Shown here: piece after piece, positions 26,521-35,650 of the stretch
Layout: every line of letters begins with the position of its first letter
Position numbering within the stretch: the first letter of the stretch is position 1
From: Dichelobacter nodosus
GTDB lineage: Bacteria > Pseudomonadota > Gammaproteobacteria > Beggiatoales > Beggiatoaceae
Length of the DNA stretch: 50,854 nucleotides
Direction: 5' to 3'
Assembly (NCBI GenBank): GCA_020720085.1
Contig: DYPE01000002.1
Span: forward strand, 13,483 to 64,336
Notes under the pieces: model-generated
The model's database searches: none
Told to the model about the DNA's origin: nothing
What the model saw: the letters and a program-made list of their open reading frames with translations, nothing else
Made by a program: the position numbers and the translations under genes

Positions 26521-29500
26521 CTATAATGTATTCCGGCACGAGGCGTTGTTATAACCCCTGGTTTCAATGCCAGTGTTGGGATCATTAGAAATGGTCGCCG
26601 GACCGCCAATGCCAAATGGGCTGACTGCGCCAGGCGGGCTGGTGGTCTGAACGATGTAGTCCTCAGCAGCGCCACTCAACTCAAATTCAGCCTGGTCAGC
26701 ATCTTCCGTACCCGCAACCACTGCCCGGGCGATCAAGCGCACATCCACCCAGTGGGCATTTTCTTGGCCATATAGGATGTTAAATGCGGCAAAGCCGTTT
26801 TTATCCGTGACTACCGTGCCTGGTTCTACTGCCACCACGTTACCCGGATCAAGGCGGTTATTGCCGTTGTAATCGCTTTCCGCATTGTCGAGAATGCCGT
26901 TAAAATCAAAATCCACCCGGCCACTGCTGCGGTCTTCATTCAAGCAGGCGCGGTAATCTGGATCCGTTAAATTGGCCAGCGGCGCAGTCTCCAGGGTAGG
27001 AATTTTTACCCATATTTTGGCCACGCCATTCCACTCATGATAGCCCTTGTAATAACGCAACGGTTGCACTGCCAACGTTACTTCCGCACCCGCCACTGCC
27101 GCGCCGTTAATATCTGTCACCAGCACGTTGTAAGGGTAGCGGTAGGTGGTTTCATTCAATTCTTCAATGGTATTGCCAGTGCCCAATGCCACGAACACGC
27201 CACGCTGCGCCACGGTTAAAGTCACCACGCGGCTGAGGCCGGTTTCGGTGCGTGCGGTGATTTTCACGCCATTGGACGCGCTGGACGAAGACCCCGCGAT
27301 GTACACGGTGCTGGCGCGGCCAAATTGGTCGGTAACCGCAGACGATGGGCTGATTTTGCCGCCCGTCACATCTTCCAGCAAAAAGTCCACCCGCATGTTT
27401 TTCACCAGATTGTTTTTGGCGTCGCGCACCACGGCAATAATTTCGCTTTGCTCCGAGTCCGCGCCTGGCTGATTCACACCCAGTGACGCTGGATTGGCTT
27501 GCAAGTCCAATAAGCTGGCGTCTTTGGAGACAAAATATAAGGAATAGGCGGCTGAAGGGCCGTCTGCGGCTTGGCTCTTGGCCGTAATGGTGGCTGGGCC
27601 AGCATTGTCGGCCTTTACGCCAAAACGCGCTTCGCCATTGACTCGACCCGTGGTCACCACGCCGTTTAACACATTGCCCGCATCATCCACCAATTGGCCA
27701 CGGGTGGTGGAGATGTTAATGGGCTGCAAGCCCAGTGGCGAATTATTTTGCAGCCATTTCACCACCAAGAAACAGGTTTGGCCCAGCGGCACGTTCAAAT
27801 CGGTGCCGGTCTTGGGATAGGCTTCGCAGGTGGCATCCGGTAGCAGCGTGAAGTTATCCGTGGAAATGGTTAAACTCACCTTCCCTTCGGTTGCTTTGGT
27901 CACGGCGGCATATTGTGGGTCTGGTACCAGTGTGGCCGTGATGGTGTCCGCATTGGCTGTGGCGGTAATTTGTAATTCAAATTCCGCGCGCCCACTGCCA
28001 TCTGTGGTCAAGTCTTTGTTGCTGATGGTATTATTTTGGGCAGAAACAATGGCCAGTTTTTGGCTGCCCAAGCCCTTGCCAGCAGAGTCTTTAACGAAGA
28101 CCGCATAACTTTGTTTGCTGTTGAGGGTGGCACTGGTCGGGCCAGAGATGGTGACATTGGTGCCATTCACTTCCACTGTAATGGTTTTGGTCAAGCTGCC
28201 GCTTTTGGCGGTTACTTGAATCGTGCGATTGAGCGGATTGCCCACCGTGGTCAACAACGCTTTGGCAATGCCCGCCGTGGTGGTTACGCCAGCGGCTTCA
28301 GGAGCACCATCGACTTTAATCACTTGAATGTCGCCGGAAGTGGCTTCAAAACGCACTGCCGCGCCCGCAAATGGGTTGTTATCTTTGGTTTTGATGCGTG
28401 CGGTGAGCGTCACACCCGTGGGATTGCCTTCTGAGGCCAAGGTTGGGCTGCTGGCCAGTAATTCCAGTGTGGCATCGGCTGGCGGCGGCGCGCTGCCCCC
28501 CAGTTGTACAAAGGTCACGCCCGCTGCCTTGGTTTGTGTTGTGCCTGGCGCAGTGGCTGTCACTGTAACCGCTTCTGGTACGGTGTTGGAAAGTGTGGTT
28601 TCAAACACACCATTCGTACCGGTAGTTCCTTCCGTTTTACCAAATTTCGCCGTGCTAGAAGTGGAGGTTAATTTGACGTTCTGGCCGCTGACCGGTGCGC
28701 CATCCTTATTCAGCGCGATAACCTGCACTTTGGCCGTATCCTGGCCGTCCGCGATGGGGCCACCACTGGTAGAGGGCGTCACCTTCAAATCCAGTTTATC
28801 CAGTTTGGCACTGCCGCCTGGGATGACAAATTCAATGGACACGGCTGAGGTATTTTGGATACCAGCCACAGTCGCGGTCACCGAATGCCTGCCCGGCGTG
28901 CCGCTCACCACCGAGACCGTCATCATGCCCATGGCATCGGTAACCCCTGTGGCCGGGGTTTTGAATTCCACCGTGTTGCCTTCAATCTGAACCTGCACGG
29001 GCGCGTTGGGCACGGGAACGCCCTTGTTTCTGGCCACCACGTTCAGTTGGATGGTATCCGTATTGTCCGCGTTCGCGCCATTGTTGATGAGGTTTACCGT
29101 GACCTCAGACGGCACGGCGCCCACAGGTGTGGTAAACGCAATGGTCACAGCTTGGCCTTTCACCCCATTAGCAGTGGGCGTAATGGTGACAGACTCGGCT
29201 TTGGTGTTGGTGACTTTAGCGCGGAACACACCATTGTCGCCAGTGTTGCCAGAAGCGGGGGTTAAAATCGCGGTGCCAGAGGTACTGGACAATTGAATGC
29301 CAATATTTTTCATGGGCACATTATTGGCATCCCTAGCGATTACGGTTACTTCCACCTCGGCTTTGCCATCAGCGACTTCGGTTGCTTTGTTCACGGTGGT
29401 GGTGACTATGGCGGGTGGTGAATCCGAGGAACTGGCCACGAACGTCACGGCTTGCGCGCTGGGCGTGCGTTTGTCAGACACCGTGGCGGACACCAACACG

Positions 29501-31365
29501 GTTTCAGGGATGGTATCCGTAATGGCTGTGGCGAATTTACCGCCTGCGTCGGTGACGCCCGTGGCTTGCGCTGGCGTGGCGGAGCCATGGGAAAATATTA
29601 AGGCCACTGGCGCATTGACCACCGGCTGCCCGGTAGCATCGCGGGCAACGACAGTGAACGTGGCAGCGGATTTGCCGTCTGCGGGTTGATTGTTATTGCT
29701 GACAGTAGCTTGCACGCTGTCCACTAGCGGCTGGAGCGTTTTAAAGGTAACCGCTTGGCGTCCGCTGGAAACGCCTTGCGAGGAAGCTTCCACGAAAAAG
29801 GTTTCCGGCACGCTGTTAACGACATTGGTGGTAAACACACCGCCGGCATTGGTTTTACCCGCAGCCGAGGTGAACACCGCTGTTCCAGAATCCGACGTGA
29901 ACACCACATCCTTGTCTGCCATGGGTACGTTTTGCGTGCTGCGTACAATCGCCGAGATCACAGTGGCGGATTTACCGTCTGCTGGCTGGTTATTGGGAGA
30001 AATCGTCAGCGTCACTTGGCCGGGCGGCGTAGTATCATCCTTCGGGGTGGCCACGAAAGTGACTGATTTTGGGGCCGAAGGCATGTTGGCGACCACACCA
30101 GTTACCTCAAAAGTTTCCGGTACCGAGTCGGTAAGCGTGGCGACAAACCGCCCGCTGGGGTCTGTGGTACCTGTGGCAGGGTTGAGTTTAGCCGTGCCGC
30201 TAGAAAGTTGAATGGCCACCGGCGCGCCCAACACCGGATTGCGGGCCGCATCACGGGCGTACACGGTCAGCGTTGTAAGGCTGGCACCATCCGCTGGCTG
30301 GTTGTTGCCACTCACGTTAATGATCACTTCAGCAACGTTGAATGCGGATTTGACAAAAACTACGTCTTTGGTTTCGCTATTTACTGTCCCAGCAGTGGCA
30401 GTGACTTTCACGGTTTCTACCACCGGGTCTGCCACGGTAAACAGCAGTACGCCATTGTCTCCGGTTTGACCGGTGGCGGGCGTCACTGCCGCACTGCCAG
30501 AGCTGACAGAAATTTTTACTGGCACGCCAGCAATGGGGGTGCCTGAAGCATCCCTGGCCACCAACATCAGTTGCGCTGTGTCCTTGCCATCCGCCAACGC
30601 ATTGTTTTTACTGACCGTAAGGGTGACACTATGGGGCGTGGTTAAGCCCACCGCCGTAAACCTGACTTCCTTCGGCGCTTGCGCGCCGCCACCGACAATT
30701 GGGGTCACCTGCGCTACTTCCGCCACAGTATCCACAATGGCGGCAATCACGACGCCGTTGTTATCCGTTACTGCATCCGGCGGCAACGAGGACAGCGCGA
30801 ATGATCCTAGCGAAAATGCCAGTTTGACGGGCACGCCAGCAATCGGCAAGCCATTATGATCTTGAATGCGCACAATAAGGTACACAGCAGCCGTACCATT
30901 GGCCAGTTGGTTATTGCCTTGCAATTCACTGGAAACCCGAGCACCGTAATACAACGTCAGCGTCTGCGTGACTGAGCCGCTGCCTACGCTCACGGTGACC
31001 GGGCCTGCGGCATTGGCAGTGACTTGGAACGAGGCCTGACCATTCAGCCCGGTGGCAGTAGGCAATCCGCCCAGCGCGGCATTTGAGGAAAAAGTCAACG
31101 GCGCGTTGCCCACCGGATTGTCATTGGAATCCAGTGTCTTGACTGTGATGGCGGTGGTTTTGCCCACATCCACAATGGTTTGGCCAACAAACTCCAGTTT
31201 GGCTACTGGCAGAGTCGTTGCCGTAGCGCCAGAGGTGGAGGTTCCAGAAGAGCTTCCTGAACTGCTGGAGCTGCCTTCGTCGGAAAATGCGCCGCCGCCG
31301 CTACAACCGGCTAAAAAGCCAGCAATCGTTAAAAATACAGTCCAAGAGAGCAGTTGTTTCCACAT
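26521..31365 (-). CDS. Giant Ig-like (Big_1-type) repeat lipoprotein, likely adhesin
   Basis: A 1614-residue protein with signal and lipobox (FLAGC), then a Ser/Gly-rich linker. About 13-14 tandem Ig-like units of ~100 residues follow, recognised by NNQPADGKS, then VVARDATGQPV.NAPV, then TDAGGKF and PETV.VSA. Units 3-9 are most alike; outer ones have diverged. The last unit carries an insert with DFDFNGILDNAE, a complete EF-hand loop, and DYNGNNRLDPGN, a partial one. Cysteines are rare, apart from a few near the C-terminus. AAGGA precedes the ATG. It starts 69 bp after pilQ on the same strand, so cotranscription with the pilus operon is plausible. Attachment or scaffold function is inferred from the intimin/invasin-type repeats; no beta-barrel anchor is visible. 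Confidence 0.82.
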   Translation of the reverse strand: MWKQLLSWTVFLTIAGFLAGCSGGGAFSDEGSSSSSGSSSGTSTSGATATTLPVAKLEFVGQTIVDVGKTTAITVKTLDSNDNPVGNAPLTFSSNAALGGLPTATGLNGQASFQVTANAAGPVTVSVGSGSVTQTLTLYYGARVSSELQGNNQLANGTAAVYLIVRIQDHNGLPIAGVPVKLAFSLGSFALSSLPPDAVTDNNGVVIAAIVDTVAEVAQVTPIVGGGAQAPKEVRFTAVGLTTPHSVTLTVSKNNALADGKDTAQLMLVARDASGTPIAGVPVKISVSSGSAAVTPATGQTGDNGVLLFTVADPVVETVKVTATAGTVNSETKDVVFVKSAFNVAEVIINVSGNNQPADGASLTTLTVYARDAARNPVLGAPVAIQLSSGTAKLNPATGTTDPSGRFVATLTDSVPETFEVTGVVANMPSAPKSVTFVATPKDDTTPPGQVTLTISPNNQPADGKSATVISAIVRSTQNVPMADKDVVFTSDSGTAVFTSAAGKTNAGGVFTTNVVNSVPETFFVEASSQGVSSGRQAVTFKTLQPLVDSVQATVSNNNQPADGKSAATFTVVARDATGQPVVNAPVALIFSHGSATPAQATGVTDAGGKFATAITDTIPETVLVSATVSDKRTPSAQAVTFVASSSDSPPAIVTTTVNKATEVADGKAEVEVTVIARDANNVPMKNIGIQLSSTSGTAILTPASGNTGDNGVFRAKVTNTKAESVTITPTANGVKGQAVTIAFTTPVGAVPSEVTVNLINNGANADNTDTIQLNVVARNKGVPVPNAPVQVQIEGNTVEFKTPATGVTDAMGMMTVSVVSGTPGRHSVTATVAGIQNTSAVSIEFVIPGGSAKLDKLDLKVTPSTSGGPIADGQDTAKVQVIALNKDGAPVSGQNVKLTSTSSTAKFGKTEGTTGTNGVFETTLSNTVPEAVTVTATAPGTTQTKAAGVTFVQLGGSAPPPADATLELLASSPTLASEGNPTGVTLTARIKTKDNNPFAGAAVRFEATSGDIQVIKVDGAPEAAGVTTTAGIAKALLTTVGNPLNRTIQVTAKSGSLTKTITVEVNGTNVTISGPTSATLNSKQSYAVFVKDSAGKGLGSQKLAIVSAQNNTISNKDLTTDGSGRAEFELQITATANADTITATLVPDPQYAAVTKATEGKVSLTISTDNFTLLPDATCEAYPKTGTDLNVPLGQTCFLVVKWLQNNSPLGLQPINISTTRGQLVDDAGNVLNGVVTTGRVNGEARFGVKADNAGPATITAKSQAADGPSAAYSLYFVSKDASLLDLQANPASLGVNQPGADSEQSEIIAVVRDAKNNLVKNMRVDFLLEDVTGGKISPSSAVTDQFGRASTVYIAGSSSSASNGVKITARTETGLSRVVTLTVAQRGVFVALGTGNTIEELNETTYRYPYNVLVTDINGAAVAGAEVTLAVQPLRYYKGYHEWNGVAKIWVKIPTLETAPLANLTDPDYRACLNEDRSSGRVDFDFNGILDNAESDYNGNNRLDPGNVVAVEPGTVVTDKNGFAAFNILYGQENAHWVDVRLIARAVVAGTEDADQAEFELSGAAEDYIVQTTSPPGAVSPFGIGGPATISNDPNTGIETRGYNNASCRNTL

Positions 31366-31434
31366 GATGAGGTTCCTTCACAAGTAAAAAAGCCAAATTG
31401 AACAAAACAAAGCCAGGATGTTGCTTGGGATAAA

Positions 31435-33657
31435 TCAATCCGTCGCGGCTTTGTCCGCCAGGATTTTGGGCGTTACAAAAATTAACAATTCACGTTTATC
31501 ATCTTTTCTTAATGTGGAACGGAATAATCCGCCCACGATGGGCAAGTCGCCGAAGAATGGCACACGCCGCACCGATTTATCCACCGTGCGTTCAAATACG
31601 CCGCCCAGTACCACCGTTTCACCGTTGTCCACCAACACTTGGGTTTCCACTTCGCGTTTATCAATTAAATATTCTGTGCCAGATACGCGCTCATTGTTTT
31701 TCGTGACATGCAAGTCCATGATAACGCGGTCATCCGGTGTGATTTGTGGTGTCACGTCCAATTGCAGCATGGCTTCCTTAAATTGTACAGTGGCAATCCC
31801 GCCGGCTGCGACGCGGGGATAGTATGGGATTTCCACACCTTGTTTGATAGTCGCTTTGCGCTGATTGGCGGTAATTACGCGCGGACTGGAGATGATTTCG
31901 CCTTCGCCGTTTTGTTGTAATGCAGTCAATTCCAATTGCAGCAAATACGTGCCAATCTTGCCAATGGCCATGCCCAGTGCTGCTGCGTCCGGTGTGGAGG
32001 CGGGCAAATCCACCATCAGACTTTCCTTGCCACCCACGCTGATGGCGGTTCCCGTGCCTTCCAGCACGCCCGATTTGGTAAATGAACCGCCAGTGATAAT
32101 GCCTGAACCCGGCTCGCCGGAAATGCGCGCATTGGTGCTTTGGCCAAAACGCACACCCAAGTCTTTGAGGAAAGCATCGGAAGCAATCACCACACGGGAT
32201 TCAATCAGCACTTGGCGCACTGGACGATCCAGCGAAGTCACTAGGGAGCGTACCTCTTCCAGCTTATCTGCTGTGTCTTGCACAATGAGCGTATTGGTAC
32301 GTTCGTCCACCGACACATTGCCGCGCGAGGACAAAAATGAGTGTTCGCCCTGTTTTTTCAACAAACCTACCAAAGTGGCGGCCTTGGAATAATTCACTTG
32401 CACGAATTCGGTGCGCACTGGCTCCAATTCCTTGATTTCTTTCTGCGCTGCCAACCGCGTGCGCTCGCGTGCATCGATATTGGCTTGCAAATCAATGCTC
32501 CACACGTTACCCATTTCGGTTTTGCCCAATGATTTAGAATTTAGAATAATATCCAGCGCCTGATCCCAAGGCACATTTTTTAAGCGCAAAGTCACCTTGC
32601 CAGTCACTGCATCGGTGGTGATGATGTTCACACCGCGAAAATCCGCAATCAAATTCAACACCGCATGAATGTCGATATTCTGAAAATTGAGCGAGATTTT
32701 CTCACCCGTATATTGCCGATCCTTAATGGCGATTTCCTCTTTTTTCTGTTCAGGCGCGACTTGCTTAACTTCTATGGTGTAGACATTGCCAGTTTGATAG
32801 GACAGGTGCTCATATTTTCCCGTAGTGGAGACTTCCATGTGGGTGTCTTTGCCGCTTTCCTTAGTGTCTATGGTGAGCACCGGCGTGGCAAAATCCACCA
32901 CATCCAAACGGCGATCTAATCGCTCTGGCAATACGGTATCGCGGAAGTCAACCACGATTTTTTTGCCTTCCTCGCGCATGTCCACAGTGGTCGTGGGATC
33001 AGATAACGTAATGATAATTTGCCCAGCACCACTACGGTTGCGACGGAAATCAATCTGCTGAATGTGCGGTTCGCGAACGATGGGTTCCGCTTGAGACGTA
33101 GCCTGCGTATCTGCGAATACGCTGCCTGGAGAATCTTGCATGGCTTGTCGCGTGGTAGGCTCTGGCGGTGCGCTTTCGGGTGGCGCATCCGCCACAGGTG
33201 GCGGTGGGCTGGTGGCAATTTGATTTTTAGCCGCTGTGCCAATGGAAACAATCATGCGGTTACCTTCCACCGCTGTGGTATACGCTTCAGTGCGCACCAG
33301 GCTAATGACCATGCGAGCGCGGCTATTGGCTTCCACCAAACCCACGCCTTGCACCGCGCCAATGCCAATATTCAGATTTTTTTCTGCCACACTGGGCCGG
33401 GTGGCAGGAAAGTCAAATACAATTCGCGAGGGATTGCTGGTGGTGAAGCTTAGCGGTTCAGGCACTTTGTCGGCGAATTCCAAGGTGACTTGCACATCAT
33501 TGCCGGGCAGTACAGAGAATTTCATATCCTTGATTTCATAACTGTCTGCCCGCGCTCCGTCCGCCAATGCCCACAGCAAGCAACCCCATGCGAGCCACCA
33601 GGCCCAGTGCGTCACGCGCTGTGCGTTTTCCGTTCTGTTCCACAGTGCATTGTTCAT
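31435..33657 (-). CDS. pilQ: Type IV pilus secretin PilQ
   Basis: Outer-membrane channel through which the pilus passes. The 740 residues have a signal peptide (LAWGCLLWALADGARA) and two AMIN domains (~42-130 and ~205-300), split by a Pro-rich linker, that bind peptidoglycan. The N0/N1 domains (~325-480) include NFQNIDIHAVLNLIADFRG. The secretin core runs from ~500 to the end, with VPFFGDLPIVGGLFR as its signature. AAGGA before the ATG overlaps the pilP stop. It is the last gene of the pilM-N-O-P-Q set, in the standard order. Confidence 0.96.
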   Translation of the reverse strand: MNNALWNRTENAQRVTHWAWWLAWGCLLWALADGARADSYEIKDMKFSVLPGNDVQVTLEFADKVPEPLSFTTSNPSRIVFDFPATRPSVAEKNLNIGIGAVQGVGLVEANSRARMVISLVRTEAYTTAVEGNRMIVSIGTAAKNQIATSPPPPVADAPPESAPPEPTTRQAMQDSPGSVFADTQATSQAEPIVREPHIQQIDFRRNRSGAGQIIITLSDPTTTVDMREEGKKIVVDFRDTVLPERLDRRLDVVDFATPVLTIDTKESGKDTHMEVSTTGKYEHLSYQTGNVYTIEVKQVAPEQKKEEIAIKDRQYTGEKISLNFQNIDIHAVLNLIADFRGVNIITTDAVTGKVTLRLKNVPWDQALDIILNSKSLGKTEMGNVWSIDLQANIDARERTRLAAQKEIKELEPVRTEFVQVNYSKAATLVGLLKKQGEHSFLSSRGNVSVDERTNTLIVQDTADKLEEVRSLVTSLDRPVRQVLIESRVVIASDAFLKDLGVRFGQSTNARISGEPGSGIITGGSFTKSGVLEGTGTAISVGGKESLMVDLPASTPDAAALGMAIGKIGTYLLQLELTALQQNGEGEIISSPRVITANQRKATIKQGVEIPYYPRVAAGGIATVQFKEAMLQLDVTPQITPDDRVIMDLHVTKNNERVSGTEYLIDKREVETQVLVDNGETVVLGGVFERTVDKSVRRVPFFGDLPIVGGLFRSTLRKDDKRELLIFVTPKILADKAATD

Positions 33658-33660
33658 AAT

Positions 33661-34278
33661 TTATTCCTTCGCCTCTGAGGCCAGTGTGGATGCGCGCTCG
33701 ACATAACAACCCCTGCCGTCGTCTACCATTTCCACCAGCTCAATAGCCGTTTCCGTGATGTTAATAATTTTGCCGTGATTTTGGCCGATGTAGTTATTCA
33801 CTTCTACCTGGTAAATCACCTGATCGGGATCCAACACCAAGCCCCAGCGGCGTTTGCCTTGTTCCAAAATACCTACCATGGTTAATGCATCCAGCGGAAA
33901 ATTTTCTAGGGCTTCTTTATTGCGATGGGCATCAGGCCGCATACACAGTGACGCATCTTCTTTGGCGGTATTTTCTACATTTCCTTTTTCCGTGCCCTGC
34001 ATCCGGTCAAGGTCTTGGAAAGGATCGCGCATATTCATCACCGTATACAAATGCGGAATGTCTGGTTTGAACGGCGGTAATTCTTGCGGTGGCGGGCTGG
34101 GTAGCTTTTTAATGCGTTCAACTTCCGCCGTTAAATCGTTGTAACTGCGTTCCGCGCACCCCGTCAGCCATATAGTAGCAATCCCTAGCATTCCGCGCGC
34201 CAATACTTTGCGCCAACCCATCCTGTTGGGCTGAGACAGCGTGATATGAGCTAATGGCGGATTATTTTTCATTTTCAT
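33661..34278 (-). CDS. pilP: Type IV pilus lipoprotein PilP
   Basis: A 205-residue inner-membrane lipoprotein (lipobox WLTGC) that connects the PilNO complex to PilQ. It has a Pro-rich linker (KKLPSPPPQELPPF), the motif MRDPFQD, and a C-terminal beta domain with GILEQGKRRWGLVL and VNNYIGQNHGKIINI. The start overlaps pilO by 17 bp; the ATG at 34272, two codons in, has GGAT upstream and is an equally good start. A ~40-residue N-terminal part before the hydrophobic stretch is longer than usual, so MGWRKVL further in is also possible. Confidence 0.93.
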   Translation of the reverse strand: MKMKNNPPLAHITLSQPNRMGWRKVLARGMLGIATIWLTGCAERSYNDLTAEVERIKKLPSPPPQELPPFKPDIPHLYTVMNMRDPFQDLDRMQGTEKGNVENTAKEDASLCMRPDAHRNKEALENFPLDALTMVGILEQGKRRWGLVLDPDQVIYQVEVNNYIGQNHGKIINITETAIELVEMVDDGRGCYVERASTLASEAKE

Positions 34279-34861
34279 CCATATAGCGGTAAGTTTTGGC
34301 TGTAGTGGTCATGCGCAGTTTGCTATCTTTGGCCGTGCGCGGTTGAATTATAATGTCGTGCATGGTCACAATGCGTTGCAATGCGGCAATGTCACTTACA
34401 AATTTACCAAACGAATGGTAGTCACCAATCACGCTGATTTTAATTTGCAATTCACGGTAAAATCCATCCTTGCCTTGTACTTCGCGTTCAGGTTGGAACA
34501 ACTCAAAGGTAACTTTATTTGCAATCCCGGTTTGTGAAATATCCACCAACAAACCTGGCACTTCAGTTTGGCTAGGCAGGCGTTTGAGCAATTCGCCAAA
34601 GGAGCTTTCGATTTCTTGTAATTGCGCTTTTAATTGTTCTAGTTGGTTGGCTTGGCGTTGTTTGGTAGTAAACTGCTCTAACAATTCTTTTTCTTTAATT
34701 TGCGCCCGACTTAATGTCTCCAATTGCGGTTGCGTGTCATAATAGTAACCAACACCGAGTAAAGTAACGCATAGCACGGCAATAACCACCACTTTTACGG
34801 GTACTGGCCAATTGCCGATATTTTTGGCATCTAATTTACTCAGGTCTATGCTATTGCTCAT
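34262..34861 (-). CDS. pilO: Type IV pilus inner-membrane protein PilO
   Basis: A 199-residue bitopic protein: short cytosolic tail, membrane segment VKVVVIAVLCVTLLGVGYYY (~23-42), a coiled coil rich in Gln/Glu (~50-95), and a periplasmic ferredoxin-like domain with LLVDISQTGIANKVTFELF and IKISVIGDYHSFGKFVSDIA. It pairs with PilN to align the secretin with the motor complex. It sits 12 bp after pilN and overlaps pilP. No strong ribosome site is seen, in keeping with coupled translation. Confidence 0.94.
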   Translation of the reverse strand: MSNSIDLSKLDAKNIGNWPVPVKVVVIAVLCVTLLGVGYYYDTQPQLETLSRAQIKEKELLEQFTTKQRQANQLEQLKAQLQEIESSFGELLKRLPSQTEVPGLLVDISQTGIANKVTFELFQPEREVQGKDGFYRELQIKISVIGDYHSFGKFVSDIAALQRIVTMHDIIIQPRTAKDSKLRMTTTAKTYRYMDENEK

Positions 34862-34873
34862 AAAATTACATAT

Positions 34874-35650
34874 CTATTCTTTTTCAGATTCTTTAGGAGA
34901 CGATGATGTTGGTTTAGGTTTTTCTGTTGGTTTATTGCCGGGTTTGTCTTTTTTATCCTTGGCATTTTTATCTTTTTTTGCAGATTCTTCTTCTGTATTT
35001 TGCGAGGGCTGCTCCATTTGCAAGGTAAATTGGCTTTCTTTTTTCCCACCTTGTTCCACGGTTTTAATTACCACCAATTTTACATCTTTGAACCATTCCG
35101 AACCGCCCGGAATCCCCCCATCTAATTTACGCATCAGTGTGGAAATACTTGCTTGGGATTGCGCCACACCGTTGATGGTAATGGTGCGATTTTTTTGCGC
35201 TAAACCGGTAAAATAAACGCCTGAAGGCAGTTGCTTCACCAATTCGTCAAACAGATGTACCACTTCTGGGCGGCTGGCTTGTAATTTTTGAATCACTTCC
35301 ATGCGGTTATACAGTTGCTCGCGTTTTTTCTTTAATTCCTTAATTTGTTCAATCTTTTCATCCGCTTTTTTAATTTCTTCATTCAGATAATCATTGCGGC
35401 GGTTTTGATAATTAATTAATCCAGCAATGTATAAATGCACCAATAGGAAAATGATTGCAGAAGCCGCCACTGCGATGCCTGTGGCAGCAGCAAAACGGGT
35501 TTCTCGCTCCTTGCGCAGTTCATCGCGCCAAGGCAGCAGGTTGATTTTCATCATTTGACGAGGCGCTGCGATGCGCGTATTGCTGCTTTCTTCTGCGGTT
35601 TTATCCTTCTTTTTCCACGCCGCAGTTTTTTTCTTGCCAAACCAGCTCAT
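34874..35650 (-). CDS. pilN: Type IV pilus inner-membrane protein PilN
   Basis: A 258-residue protein containing the conserved stretch INLLPWRDELRKERE, which is the PilM-binding site. Here it is preceded by ~30 extra Lys-rich residues. A membrane helix follows (~75-95), then a coiled coil (IKKADEKIEQIKELKKKREQ) and the ferredoxin-like periplasmic domain. A Lys/Glu/Pro-rich C-terminal tail of ~40 residues (from about residue 215) is additional to the usual ~180-200 residue PilN. The start overlaps the pilM stop by ATGA. Confidence 0.94.
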   Translation of the reverse strand: MSWFGKKKTAAWKKKDKTAEESSNTRIAAPRQMMKINLLPWRDELRKERETRFAAATGIAVAASAIIFLLVHLYIAGLINYQNRRNDYLNEEIKKADEKIEQIKELKKKREQLYNRMEVIQKLQASRPEVVHLFDELVKQLPSGVYFTGLAQKNRTITINGVAQSQASISTLMRKLDGGIPGGSEWFKDVKLVVIKTVEQGGKKESQFTLQMEQPSQNTEEESAKKDKNAKDKKDKPGNKPTEKPKPTSSSPKESEKE

